Part shown: positions 11,842-24,131 of the stretch, one piece after another
How the letters are laid out: every line of letters starts with the position of its first letter
Numbering within the stretch: position 1 is the stretch's first letter
Origin: Micromussa lordhowensis
Lineage: Eukaryota; Cnidaria; Anthozoa; Scleractinia; Lobophylliidae
Assembly: GCA_964020085.1 (NCBI GenBank)
Contig: OZ026607.1
Location: 19,703,606 to 19,767,605 of the forward strand
Reading direction: 5' to 3'
Length of the DNA: 64,000 bases
Made by a program: the position numbers and the translations under genes
The notes under the pieces: generated by a model
Told to the model about the DNA's origin: nothing
What the model saw: only the letters and a program-made list of their open reading frames with translations
The model's database searches: none

Positions 11842-13754
11842 AGACAACAATGCCCGTCTTTTTTCGCAAGAGATTGCATTGCCTGCTTCAGTCAGATTTT
11901 GAGAAAAAAAACCTTTGGCAAACTTACTCCAGATGAAACAAATATCTTTTCATTTCTAAGAACCTTCCAGTCATTTTGCGTTGAGACATGCCAAAAGGAT
12001 GTAGTTCTAAATAGCTCAATTTTTGTAAATTTTGTGACCAGATCTGCATTGCAAAAATTTGAACTGAATTTCAATTCCTGGCCACGGTTTGTGTCTTCTG
12101 TTCAAACTCAACCTGGAAAATTAAAAGTGCCCTGATTGTGAAACCCCTACGTGTGAGCCAGTTTTAATGTCCGTAGCACACTCAAAGTTTGTTTTTATTG
12201 AATTCTCACCAGAGCTTATGAATGTGACTATTAAAGTTGTATGACAGCATAAATGGAAACAAATCGAATATAAGTTGAAAGGGAGGGTGCGATCACATAA
12301 TAAACATTTTACTTGCGCAGTTCTCATTCAAGGAAAATGGACCTATATTGATGATCTTTGTTCAGGGGTAAAAGAGTTTTCCAATTTGGCTGCACTGAAA
12401 AGAAAAAAACAGTTTAAACAAGGATGGTTTTTCACAATATATGAATTAAGCAACACCTTTTGTGAAGTAAGATTCCTTTGCTTACAGTAGCTCCATGGGA
12501 GATGAAAACCAGGAAAAACTTAAGTTAGATGTGTGTGAAAACTCCAGCAGTTATTGCTAAGACAGGACATTTTATGAATTCTATATGTAGCACCTCTCAT
12601 ATTTATTCCTGTGTAGTTGACATTTTTTAGAAGTTGCATAATGTCTGTTTTTGGCACATTTATCAAATTTGAGTGAGAGAAATGAATTCACAGAACTTCT
12701 TTTTAACACATGCTCAAGATCTGTAAAAAAAACCTGTCAGCTTGCGCTTTCCAGATTTACTCAACATAACCTGTACATTCCCTGTGCAAAGTTTCACCTC
12801 ACAAAGTCAGGAGATATTCTACACCAGCTCCATATTATACAATGTGGGGCAGCTTTAGTGTGAACTATTACTAGTTGTTAGTTTTCTACCTTTCATCACA
12901 GGTTAACTACACTGTGCTCGAGAACTTGTTTTCCTCTCAAATAAGTCAGTTCACTGACCTCTAGTCTCCATGTGCAAAAGACGAAAAATTTCATCGAAGA
13001 AATTTCAAATTGAGCTCAGGAAAACTCTCCACGTGCAGTATTCACCAGTGGTCCAGTAACAAAATTAAGTTATATAGTTTTTTTGTACAATTCAAAATAC
13101 TTTTGAGTTGGCGAAACAATTTTACATATCACGGCCGACAATACAACTATTTGATCCGTCGGATTCGCTCAGTTTCTGCGCTAATTTTGTTCTTTCTTGT
13201 TTGAATTGCCATCAAAATTAAGATACGATCTTGTAGTAAAATGTGACATAAGGGATACAATTTCTTCATGAAAGAAGAGGGCGTTTTGAAATACTAAATC
13301 CTGAAGACTTGAGAAGACTACTCGAATATTGAGATGTTCAGTTTAAAGTATTTAGGATGCAAATGTAAACAGTAACCATAAGCGAAATTCGGAAATGGAA
13401 ATAAATATTTCTAACAGTAAGCAATTGACATCCAATAATCAGCTGTAATTTTACTTCTCAAACTCATTAATAATTCATAAGGTTAACACAAAGGAAATCA
13501 TGACCGTGACGGTGGTTTGGATATCCAGTCTTAATTAGCATAAACTTTGACGATTTTACTTCTCCGTTTTCTGCATAGTTTTAGTTTTGATTGAGAAGAT
13601 ATATCAAACACTCAAGACAGTGTTTCATCGACCCCGAATTTCTTCAAAAATATTCCGCTGCACGTCGTATTTTCAACTCTCTTTTCGTTGTTTGGATATC
13701 CCGATGAAACACTCTGACTCGGTCTCTCGTTTTTGATATATAGCAAAGATATCA
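11842..13754. other. Intergenic stretch, nothing assigned
   Basis: I see no convincing exon, RNA gene or clear repeat boundary here. Open frames of 60-78 codons occur on both strands in the same place (about 11900-12330), which argues against any being real. Confidence 0.4.
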
Positions 13755-13884
13755 GTGACGTCACCTATTGTTATTAATGTGCCAACCAGAGAACTATTGG
13801 CTGGTGAGACAAAGAGCTCTTTTGGTTAACGCTTTGTACATTTAAATAACAAAAACAATGTTTGTAAACAAATATCTTCCCTAT
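13755..13884 (+). repeat. 130-bp dispersed repeat, copy 1
   Basis: From GTGACGTCACCTATTG to AAATATCTTCCCTAT this matches 16695-16824 closely in the same orientation. The second copy lies inside the TTAA-flanked element at 16319-17299, so this is probably a fragment of a related element. Confidence 0.85.
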
Positions 13885-14590
13885 TACATGAACTTTCTTA
13901 ATGCAAGCACTGACATAGTGAAAATTCATGTCTACCCTTGATTTGTAGCTTTGAACGTTCCTGTTTTCGCTTTCGCATAGCTGAACTGTTTTTTGTGCCA
14001 TCTAATTCAACCTACTCGTTCTAATTTTTTCTTTATTTCTTTCAGAGTGCCTGGGTCGTTCTTTAGTGCCATCAAGCCAGGATTAATCAAGGAGGAACAA
14101 ACAAAGAATAATTAATTTTTCCGAAAGGTAGATGTCACATTTCTTAAAACACTATGTCGCTAATAAAAATTCGTTAAAAGTTATACGCATTAAGACTGTT
14201 TCTGAAAGATCATAAATGCAAACTACAGAGAGTTTCCTGTAAGCAATTTATTTCTACATTAACTTTTATAGAATAAAGACTCAGCTTTTTTATCAGTTGT
14301 AGTTTTTTGATTGCCTACTCCGAGGAGATGAAATTTTTGTTCAGCTCTTCCACGTATTAAACTAGGTTAAAAAAATTTCAATTTTCCCGCCAAAAAACTT
14401 AGAAAAATACGGGCGCTTAAAATACGCATGCGCCGTTTATTTTAAAAAAGAAATCTTAAACTCCAAGTTATTACTTACGCTTAACTTAATAATCAAGAAA
14501 TGCAATATTTTGCCCAGGTGTGTCTTTTGCAATCTTTGAGTAAATAAAATACTGAACAAGTCTTTTATTTCAATTCCTTTATTCATCATT

Positions 14591-14623
14591 AATTGTCTAA
14601 TTACAATAGTTAATTAGACAATT
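14591..14623. repeat. AT-rich perfect hairpin
   Basis: AATTGTCTAATTA is followed seven bases later by its exact complement TAATTAGACAATT. It may be the centre of a small palindromic element; it carries no T-run typical of an RNA polymerase III terminator. Confidence 0.6.
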
Positions 14624-14683
14624 GAAATTCAATTAAATTAATTACAAGTGTCATCCAAAAATTTGCCCTGTATATACTAAGAC

Positions 14684-14784
14684 TTTTGGCGGGAAAATTG
14701 GAACAAAATTGCACAGCGTTTCCCCTCGCAACTTTTTGACAAACATATGAAGGGGGTAACCCCTTAAATTTTTCCCGCCAAAAA
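14684..14784. mobile_element. Small element with TTTTGGCGGGAAAATT ends
   Basis: TTTTGGCGGGAAAATT at the left is mirrored by AAATTTTTCCCGCCAAAA at the right. A further TTTTCCCGCCAAAA occurs upstream near 14383, so boundaries could be larger. It is non-coding. Confidence 0.5.
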
Positions 14785-15539
14785 AAAAATAAACATACCA
14801 ACCTGCACACAAACCACCAAATGATTTCAAACACCTAACCCCTAAATGTTTTCCCAACAAACAAAGAGTTTGTGTCCAAGATGGTGTATTTCATGATTAT
14901 ATCTTGTTAAATAGTTAGCCTTAAACGACAAGCGGCTAGAAACTTATTTACAAAAATGAGATGAGGACGTTAAAATTTCTGCAACTGCAACGTTTCTGCA
15001 CAACAATTAGAGGGTAAAAACATTTTTCTAAATCGAAATATTTAAGAAAGTTGAAATAGCCGGGTAACTTGAGCCCCAACTATATAAACTCTCTTAACTA
15101 TAGCGATTCCAAAATGTCGCCACCTTCTCAATGCTGTCCAGGAAAATGGCAATATGTAGATATTTTAACTTGCTCGTCTCATTTCTGTAAATATTTCCAG
15201 CTGCCCGCCATTTACGGCATAACTATTGAACGTGATATAATCATACAACACATTTCAAGAAGATAGGAAAAGCAATCAATGAACCCAATAACTTATACGA
15301 AGTAAAACAAATGTGACAACTTCAATCCAGTCCCAGTGTTAGGAGAATTTTAGAACTTCCGTCAAATTTAGCCGTGATAAAAAAGTAAAACCCGACAAAT
15401 GATAGGCCAATTTAAAAGAAAAACTTTTTATGGCTTGCTTCGTTATCTTCTAGAAATTACTTCCAGTGAGGCATTAGAGATAAATGTTTGATTATCAAGC
15501 TTCAATATATCCTATGTCTTCTGTTTAATACTTGTAGTA

Positions 15540-15940
15540 AAACTTTGTCATTTGTGAACGAAACCAGTAACATGTTAGAAGAATCACAGCTTTGAAAAGC
15601 AATAGGGCTGATAGCAAATGTTTGGAAAAAAATTCGCAGCAAACACTGGCGATGAACTTTTTAAGTAATAGAACCAAACGATTGAAACTACACCTAGAGA
15701 GAAAATTTTAAAAGAATCAGACAATTGGAGCTACATTCCTAATAATAGATGTAATCATTGAATACAAACGATAGCGATAAAATTTTCAATGAATCAAACA
15801 ATTGAAGAAATCAAAGATGTAATGATAAATACTCTTAGCAAAAGAATTTGCCAGTTGTGGACGAAAACAGTAACATTTTAGACAAAGAATTGCAGCTACA
15901 TTTTTGAAAAGCAGCAAATCTAATCTTGACTATTTTTGTT
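15540..15940 (+). repeat. Degenerate about 300-bp direct repeat
   Basis: The phrase beginning TTTG(T/C)CA-TTGTG-ACGAAA-CAGTAACAT and continuing to TTGAAAAGCA occurs near 15545 and again near 15848 on the same strand. Words such as ACAATTG-AG-T recur between and after them. It is an eroded tandem array with no coding frame. Confidence 0.5.
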
Positions 15941-16318
15941 AAAAATGTTTGGCGGCTTTAGAATAGTCCGACAATTGAAGCTGTTTTTCCAAAAAGCAAT
16001 GCAATAGATCTGATAGTACAAGTGACAGCCAAAAAATTTGGAAAATCAGACAATTAGACTTAAATTTTTGGAAAAAGCAGTAGTAACAAGAATTGCTTGA
16101 TACCAAACAATTTATTACAGCCTCACTGGAAGTTGAACAGGAGGATATATTTGGTTTCTGATTGATTGTTAAACGTTTATTCCCTTTCCGAAGAAACAAT
16201 ACAAACCAACTGTTTTCCGTACGGAAATGTTAAAAAACATGCAACAACAAATGTAGTATTTTCAGGATACGAAGATCAATCCAGAAACCCAATCTCCTCT
16301 ACTAAAATTATTTATCAA

Positions 16319-17299
16319 GGTGGCTCTGCATGCGCTTTTTACTCTAGTGCATAAATCCAGAAGGGAAAAACACGAGCGAAACAAGGAAGGAAGCGATCAA
16401 TATGTTGTGATCATGTCAACAGTTACTCTCACATATACAAGAATAAATTAAACTCGAATGAAGTTGCGAACAAATTCAAATTTACTGACGAATTATTAAC
16501 GACTCCTCTTTCTAGAGAGTAATCAAGTGTGTTCAAAATTAAAATTGACGTAGAAGAAATGATAGCAACTGAACTGGGCACTTTTAATTGACTTCAAGCT
16601 GTAGCATTGCCAGACGAATGATTCAATAAATTTTAAGCACGCAAGTTGCTATTTTAACAAACACAATTAATGTCACAAATAAATGACAATATACGTGACG
16701 TCATCTATTGTTATTAATATGCCGACCAGAGAACTATTGGCTGGTGAAACAAAGAATTCTTTTGTTTAACGTTTTGAACATTTAAATAACAAAAACAATG
16801 TTTGTAAACAAATATCTTCCCTATGTTTCTTTTGTAGAGGCTCGGTGACCTTTGTGAGAAAAAAAATGAGAATTTTAAAAATGTTCTCGTATATTTGACT
16901 GCAAATCAAAGAATCATTCACAAGACTACTTAAGTTCAAAAATGCTACGATTTGAGAAGCAGAAGTAAATTTCTATAACAAAAAGCATTTGATAGCTAAA
17001 CTGAGTACAATCAGCTTCCAAACTGAAACAACTTCCCGCGACCAGTCATTTAATGTTGTTTCTAAGCAAGGCATTTCTCTCCAACAGAAAATGCACATAA
17101 TAAACTGAAACAGAGCATTTGTAAAACTTCAGTGCTCAATGCGATTTTAGAGAACACGGCAAAATGAAATGTTCAACGTAAAATTGTTTGCCCGATCTTT
17201 ATCGTAGCAAATCTTTTTTATGATTGACATGATCACAGTAACCAATAGTTACAAAAGGCCAGCTACTATCACGGTTTGTTCTCCGCATGCAGAGCCACC
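16319..17299. mobile_element. TTAA-type non-autonomous element, 981 bp
   Basis: The 16-bp termini are perfect inverted repeats: GGTGGCTCTGCATGCG on the left and CGCATGCAGAGCCACC on the right. The right flank is TTAA (17300-17303); the left flank is TCAA (16315-16318), one substitution from TTAA. The GGTGGCTC end is shared with the element at 11340-11837. No transposase is encoded, so it would be mobilised in trans. Confidence 0.75.
16695..16824 (+). repeat. 130-bp dispersed repeat, copy 2
   Basis: This is the counterpart of 13755-13884. It lies within the TTAA-type element, identifying it as part of that element's interior. Confidence 0.85.
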
Positions 17300-17765
17300 T
17301 TAACATACTTAATAAATAGTACCATGTTTAAAACTTGGGAGAGTTGAGCAATTTTATAGCAATTTGAAATTTTGAGAAAAAAAGAGAACATACTCGCCTT
17401 TGAGAAGATAGTAGATGTAGTAAGGAATCCGAATGCCGACCAATAAAATTTGATTTAACCAAGTTGATGATTCCTCGATCAAAGAAATAATACTCTCCAC
17501 AATTTGAAAACATGTACTAAATCATAAATCGAGAGCAAAACCCTTCTGGCAAAAATGGCAGCAATAGTTCTCATTCACAACCGAAAAGAAATTATTTCGC
17601 GCCCGAATGTCACTCGAATGAAAAATATTTCAGTCGAGAAAAAAAAATAAGACTTTCAACAACCAAACCGATTTTAGATTTTGAAATTTTGAACTCGCAT
17701 ATATCTTTTCTAGTTCTAAACTGCCATTTCTGATTGGAAAGATTTGAATTTAACCATGCACATTC

Positions 17766-18302
17766 TTAAATTATATTCTTAACTTTGTCTTCATCATCCT
17801 CCGCTGTTTGAATCCTTTTGATCTTCTTGTGTTCTCCCGATTTTCCCGTCTTCAGGCGTTTACTCCCTGAAAATAGAATAGATAAAATTTGCATAAGGAA
17901 CAAATTCAAGTGTGGAAACAAACTAGTAAACGAGGAATAAAATAATTCACAATGAATTGTTAAACGCGAGTGCTCGTTGGTACATACAAGACAAAGAAAC
18001 GCCATTTTCATGAAGAAAGCCAAACTCTTGTCGAAGTAACCCGCTATCATAGTGGACTTAAACGTCTCGTATGGCTCCTTGATTAGCTTCTTCCGTAAGT
18101 TTTACTCCTTTACCAAAAGAAGGAGGTTTTTCTAAGTTCAACACGAAACGTAAACCGAGCCTGTCAAGCGCGCGTGCTAGGACTTGGCGCCAGTATGTTT
18201 TATAGATATATTACTTGTGAAGTTAGAATGCAAAGAAATTGATACTAACCATTGACAGAAATGGGTGTCAACCGACTGCCCTTCCCCAAACCCAGTCGCC
18301 AT
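17766..18302 (-). CDS. Unidentified small gene or gene remnant
   Basis: I do not recognise this. On the minus strand, an ATG at 18302 opens 17 codons (MATGFGEGQSVDTHFCQ) to a donor at 18250. An acceptor at 18160 then gives a plausible frame containing LNLEKPPSFGKGVKL, but it stops at 18058. An overlapping +1 frame from about 18092 to 17988 also looks coding (EPYETFKSTMIAGYFDKS) and ends at a good GTATGT donor. A last exon with a strong acceptor (CTATTTTCAG) runs from 17866 to a TAA at 17766 and is highly charged (KSGEHKKIKRIQ). The frames do not join without a one-base shift near the TTT at about 18060. This suggests a broken gene, a base error in the assembly, or alternative splicing. Spurious ORFs are possible. 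Confidence 0.28.
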
Positions 18303-19489
18303 TTGTTCTTCAAAGTAAGAATTTGCTTCTCATGCACACATCCTAGACAGCAAACATCTCAAAATGACAAACAAGCACCTCACAGCAGCAACAGTCATCA
18401 TGAATATGGAAAATACAATTAGACCAATCAGCTAACAGACACGTCACAAATAGCAGCAAACAGCAACACCCTTTGCACGCTTTACGGTGAGAAAGTTTTG
18501 CATTATATTTGTTTACATCCACGTGAACCCGTATGAGCCAAATGTACACACAATAGGTCATATTTCAGCTCCACTACACAGTAAACAATGTGAGCAAAAC
18601 CATTAGCTTTATTTTGGTGGTTTTGGCCGAGCACCGGGAACTATAACAAAACGTTACACTACAATCTAGAATGGCTAGAAAAAAACCTGCCGGAAAAAAA
18701 ACCAGTGGGGAAACGAACCCGGCAGGAAATCTGGGTAGGAACCATGGCTCAAGCTCTAAATAGCCCATCCTACGAGGCTACAACGTTATCTCAACCGAGG
18801 TGTCGGTGCATGAACGGACATCAGAATGAAATCCCACGTGATATACATCTCTTATATAGCCCTCCCTCATGCACATGCTCATGGCTGGCCCCAGTCCCCC
18901 ACGAGAAATATTTCATTTCTGGCTAATTCACTCAAAAGCCAGAAATTCCATTTTTCAAATATCATTCACTTTTTGTAGACCTTTGTAGAGTTTTTAAGAC
19001 TTGGTCAAACGGGGCATGATAGTTGATGACAGTTGGTGAAAGTTCGGGAAAAATCTTTCGACTATCATGCGCCGTTTGTCAAGTGCCTATCTCTCTCCTT
19101 CATTTTACTGAAAAATGAATTCGGTAGCATTCATTTTATGTAAAAATTCAAACAGACAATCAATAACTAGGAGTAATCGTAGATTAGGGAGTGCGTTCGA
19201 TATGCTGTTTGGCTGCCGTCTGACGGGGAATTTTACAAAAACTATTGCTTTGTGCTTTGTTGTGCATGAGGCGTTTACTTTCACAGAGTAAATTATAAGG
19301 AATGATCTTTGGGGTATGACTTTATTAATTCTTTGACTCGTAGAATCAAATTATTGAATAGAATGAGATCGAATTGTTTGTTTATTTGATGAAAAGCAAA
19401 AAACAAAGAAATTTAAGAAAATATGGGTTTCGTTTCTATTTTAAATATATACATGTTTCCTACAAAAGTGGATAACGCATGGGCAGAAC
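18303..19489. other. Intergenic, with a short hairpin
   Basis: No gene is supported. It contains the hairpin listed at 18999-19084. Confidence 0.4.
18999..19084. repeat. Palindromic micro-element
   Basis: ACTTGGTCAAACGG-GCATGATAGT on the left is mirrored by ACTATCATGCGCCGTTTGTCAAGT on the right, around a loop of about 35 bases. It resembles a minimal MITE. The GATAGT/ACTATC words recur in the palindrome at 46654-46712. Confidence 0.65.
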
Positions 19490-19565
19490 AGACATCAGTA
19501 CGAGGCTCCGGGGAATGAGGCCCACAAACTCTGTTGTTATTCCCCCAAGCCTCGTACTGAGGTCT
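19490..19565. repeat. Palindromic micro-element
   Basis: AGACATCAGTACGAGGCT and GGGGAAT on the left are mirrored by ATTCCCCCAAGCCTCGTACT and GAGGTCT on the right. It lies just outside the larger inverted-repeat element that follows. Confidence 0.7.
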
Positions 19566-19631
19566 ATTGCTAACGTTTTACACTGAATTTTACGTATATC
19601 GAAACTGGTCTATTCCTAGCAAAAGGCGCTA

Positions 19632-21483
19632 ACAAGAGAAAATGAGGGGACAGAGAGGGAGGCTCCCAGTCCAGGCCTTGGGATATGTCAATTCCACTAA
19701 AGTTATTTTAGGGTTGCTGGAAACAGCGGGAGTGCATTTCCTGTTACGTCCGCATCATTACATTCTTAAGGTGATCACGCAATTTGGAAACGGCGGTCTA
19801 CGGGCAAATACGTCGATGGAAGCGTCTTTTACGGGTATATTAGAGAGAAATGGTATTTCTGGATGGATAAATCAAAGAGGGATATATATTTTCACAACTT
19901 GTTGGGAATAAAATGGCACATGCAGACGGGCGGAAATGCAGTTCTGAGTGGTAAACAAAAACAACAAAATGTTCCGGCTGGAGATGTTATAAAGGTCGTG
20001 GCGGCCAGGCTATCATGGACTATGCCCTGTGGCTTTTTAAATGGAGTTTACGAGGACAATGAGATTTTCTCCTCACACTGAAGATTGAAAGCTTACATTA
20101 GTGTAAATTAGCGAAAGGTGCAGACTGACGTGGCATGAACATGATCAATGGAAGATGACACCTCCGTCTTGGCCGGTTTCCTCTGTTAGAAAAGCAGTCA
20201 GAAGAACTGAGTTATCCCTTTCTCTCAGTTCAGTGTACTTTGGTTGATGGTTTAAAATAATTTTTTGTCGCTTACATGGGAGTTATTTTGTCGTTGAATT
20301 GAAAGTTCAGTCAACGTTGTTCTGTTTCTCTGTGAATTCAAAATTACGAACGAGGTTGAATTATTTCTGCACGGGTTTCAGTGTCGCTCAGATTGCATCG
20401 CTCCAAGCTACAGGAGTTGTTTGGTCGCCGTAACAGTATTCACAACTAGTTCAGTTTTTACATTCCCATGATCGCCATGCTTCTAGTTGTTTAGTCGCTG
20501 TGCGGGCAGTCAATTTTTTTTTCCTGTCGCTAAACGTAACTCTACAAGCCTGACCCTCGAAGGTGTTTGTTATTGTATTCAAAATTAGTTCTGTCACTGG
20601 TCGTCCCACTGCGAGCTGTTTTCAATATATTTCTTTTGCTGGTCGCTTCGCTGTGAGCTATTTTGTTACTCTACTGTCATTCAACATTATTTCTGTGGTT
20701 GATCACCTCGCTCCGAGCTGTTATTTGGTTGAGTTATTTTCTAGGCTGATCGCTACACTCCGAGTTGTTTTTTTCGCGCCCTTAAGATTCAAAATAAGAC
20801 TTCTATAGGTGAAAATTGCTTTGTTGAGGTACAGTATTCAAATTGGTTTCTGTCGCTATTCGCTAGGCTTCGAGTTGTTTTGGTTCCTGGATTCAAAACG
20901 TTTTAGCTACCCTCCGAATTGTTTTGCCGCTCGACCAGAATTACTCCTCTATGATCTATCCGGGTTGAGAGCAATTTTGTCCGCGCTGGGTTCAAAAATA
21001 GTTTTTAAAGTAGTTTTATTCGGTGTACTAAGATTTCTTTCGTCGATGCGTTCAGTGGTTTCAGGAACGCTACAGATTGAAAGAGTATTTCATGTTATGT
21101 TTATACAACATCGAAAAATACGACACTTCTCTGCATGTTGTCTACAAATGAAAGCAGATTAATTCTTTCTTGTTGTCATCGCTGTTTTCTTTGGTTCAAA
21201 TTCTCAGAGGATAAACATTGATATTCCTTCATCCCCCTAGCGTTTTTATTCCAAAGAGGTTGTGGTTCTTTAGGCGCTTCTACCGACGAAACGTATAATT
21301 TCCACGCTGACCGCCTTTTCAATTTCCAGATCAACGGGTGAAAGTTATCATGCGGACGTCTGGGGAAATAGACTTCCGTTTCCGCCTAAAACTAAAAATA
21401 ACTTTAGTGGAATCGACATATCCCAGCCAACGCCCTGAATGTCCCTCTCTGTCCCCTCATTTTCCCTCATTTTCTCTTGGCGC
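19632..21483. mobile_element. About 1.85-kb inverted-repeat DNA element with minisatellite interior
   Basis: CAAGAGAAAATGAGGGGACA at 19632 is matched in reverse complement at about 21440-21483, and homology continues inward through GGGATATGTC(A/G)ATTCCACTAAAGTTATTTT to a shared word ACGTCCGCAT. The arms are therefore roughly 170 bp. The interior shows no transposase; most of it is a degenerate tandem array. Outside the right arm, TAAGCATAAGC and a GTTTACACTAGCG complement suggest the element's true ends may lie a little further out. It looks like a non-autonomous DNA transposon. Confidence 0.6.
20330..21080 (+). repeat. Degenerate minisatellite inside the inverted-repeat element
   Basis: A motif close to TTCTGTCGCTGGTCGC, then CTCCGAG(C/T)TGTTTT, then ATTCAAAAT recurs with variable spacing of about 60-130 bp (for example near 20585, 20640, 20700, 20750, 20840). 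Long open frames on the plus strand here (20563-20808 and 20809-21162) are by-products of this repetitive sequence. Confidence 0.6.
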
Positions 21484-23996
21484 TAATTATTAACATCTTA
21501 CTGTGTCTACCTATGTCGGCTTATGCTTATGCGCTAGTGTAAACCAGCCTTTAAGGTCTTCAGTTAGTTATTAACCGCCACCTAACCCGCAACTGACAAA
21601 TGGCCCAAAATTTAACTGACAACTGACAAATAGAAAAAAGTTTAACTGATAACTGACATTTGACAACACCCCCCCCCCCCCCCCTTCATTCAAACCATCA
21701 TAAAAGTCAAGTTGTGATAACTTTCCGCTTTAAGTCACGTTCAACGAAGGTGTGACATCGTTCTTAAAATGCTTGCCCTTTTCAGTCTAAATATTATTAT
21801 AAGAAAATTCTTATAAAAAAACTATAAACGAGTGTATTTTCCCGCCCACGCTGCAAGTCTACTTCACAATAGAGCAGACAGATAATCTGTATAAACTGAA
21901 CTAGGTTGTAAAGTGCTATAATTGTCCCTGCAGTGACTCGAGACCACCAGAGAAGCGGTATAAATGAAGTTCTATTTTGGGCTTGCATTTATTTCAAGTC
22001 CAGTTAAAGATAACGTTATAAAGCAATTATTCCCCCGACTAGTAGAATTGCCTAGCTTACTCGTTTGTACCTGTTCAGGTCATGTGACGTTTTGTTGTTT
22101 TGTTGTCACTCCTCTTTACCCTTGAAACACGTTTCATTTTGAATTACAAAAGATATGGAAAGAAACATTCACCGACATAAAAAAGAGATTTGTGACATAA
22201 CATGGCCGCAATCTAAACCAAAAATAGATTTTAATTAAAGGTATTTTTCTATCTAATGGAAAATTACATCGACATATATTTTATCAATTATTTCTTATTA
22301 CTTCTGGTTGGCTTTTTCCATTAAGATCTCTTAAATTCGCATCGGTCACAAGCACACTTTACCTCCCTTAAGCCAAGGTAAATGAACCTTCTCAGAATGG
22401 CATATTGTTTTCTTTTATTGTCATGTATGGTCGTGTGTTATCTTCACTAGTTTAGGAAACTTCACCAGACAACAGAAGACAATAGCATTTACCAGACTGC
22501 TTGATAGACTGTCTAGCTTCGTAACGGCTGAAAACCTTTAACCTGTGATTTCTGTCTCCCTAGACATGACCACGATTTCAGTAGAATGAAGCGACAAGCC
22601 AACTGTACATGCTCAACTACTCCTTCTAAATGGGATCTTGTCTATCAAAGCCAATCTTAAATTCTGTCACAGATTTCACCCTTATCAAACATTAAAAAAA
22701 GAACGTCTCCGAAAAGCATGGCGTTTTTCCTTAAAGTCAAGTATTGTCGCGGCATTGAGGCTTCTTAAAAAATTCCCCAGAACCCTAGTAGAATGCAAGA
22801 CGGCGCAGAGAGAGTAGAAGATAGGCTTTGGTTGATGGCTGATAATTGGTCTGGCAACTGAGAAATCACGCGTTTTTGTCTAATAACTGAGATCTGAGAG
22901 TTAAAAATTTACTGAAAGCTGAGAAATGGGCTGAAATTTTACCCTAAAAGTATTAAAACTAATGAATACTCCAGCAACCACATTGAGACTCTCAGAGCAA
23001 AGCGCTTTACCCAAAACACAACATTACTTTTGATGCAATTAACTCTACAGAAGTCTTAACAACCCCTGATTGATTTATTACCTCTTCAATGATCAACCAC
23101 TTGAGTAATATAAACTATTTGAGTTCCCAAAATGTACGGTTACTTCGAATGCTTCTCAAATATATCGCGACAATGGGAGATATCTTCTTGAAGTTCAATC
23201 CATGAATCTCAAATTTATTTTCATATTTATACAAAACACAGATTATCGCAGTAAAAGAAGACCTAAAAGATCAATACTAAACATTCAAATATCGATAAAG
23301 ACTAATACTAGTTGATAACATTGTTGGTATTAAGGAATAAAAATTGCACTTGAATATTCCATGTTTTTTGTTTGCTGAAATAATAACAAGTCTTTCCAGT
23401 TTTTACGGTGTTTCGCCACACACAGACAAAAATGTATGTCTGATTGACAGTTGCCTAACTTATGGCGACAGTGCCTGTATATTATTTCACTCACCTCGGG
23501 GCTGATATCGCACGACTTGAAAACTGTCCGAGCAGTGAAATAAGGCAGGCTAGTATTAATATCACTGCAATAGTTTAGAAGACTAAGTTAAATATTGAGG
23601 AATAAGGGATTTATAAATGCGGCATCTTTGTGGGTGGCTAGTGTGAGTTTCATCTGACGTTATATTTACTTAAATTTCCTTGAATTGAAAAATGCTCTTA
23701 CTTCGTTAACTTTAGCGTAAAACCTTCAATATTTTGACTTTTTTTCTCTTCATCTCCACTCAAAACAAGTTTCTGGTTTCCTAGTTTCTCATCGTGAACA
23801 TTTAACGTGACTTGACAGATCAAAACAAGGCAGGTGAATTATAGAAAACTAGATCATTGGATAATGGCATTCGAGAGTTTTCATTGGCTTAGCCATCATG
23901 GGCTATGAGTCATTACACCATGCTCTACGAATATGGTAAGCGTACGCGTGATTTTTTTGAGGCGTTTTTTTTTTTTTAAGTCTAGTTTGCTATATT

Positions 23997-24017
<21 letters not shown>
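21484..24017. other. Intergenic, repeat fragments
   Basis: No gene is supported. Contents include a phrase AACTGACAA(A/C)T repeated four to five times at 21595-21665, followed by a C homopolymer of about 19 bases, and a related (A)ACTGAGA-rich stretch at 22850-22930. These look like tails of retroelement insertions. Confidence 0.4.
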
Positions 24018-24029
<12 letters not shown>

Positions 24030-24131
24030 TCGCCCTTGTCGGATATGAGATTATTATAGCCAACTCGGCGCTATGCGCCTCGTTGGCTATCTACCATCTC
24101 ATATCCAACGCGCGCTTGTCGGGAATAATTG
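24018..24131. mobile_element. 114-bp palindromic MITE
   Basis: CAATTATTCC, CTTGTCGGATATGAGAT and ATAGCCAAC-GGCGC on the left are mirrored by GCGCC-GTTGGCTAT, ATCTCATATCCAACGCGCGC and GGAATAATTG on the right. It can fold over nearly its full length. Confidence 0.75.

Noticed and set aside
20563..21162. Two consecutive hydrophobic plus-strand open frames
   Set aside because: They are generated by a T-rich degenerate minisatellite inside a DNA element.
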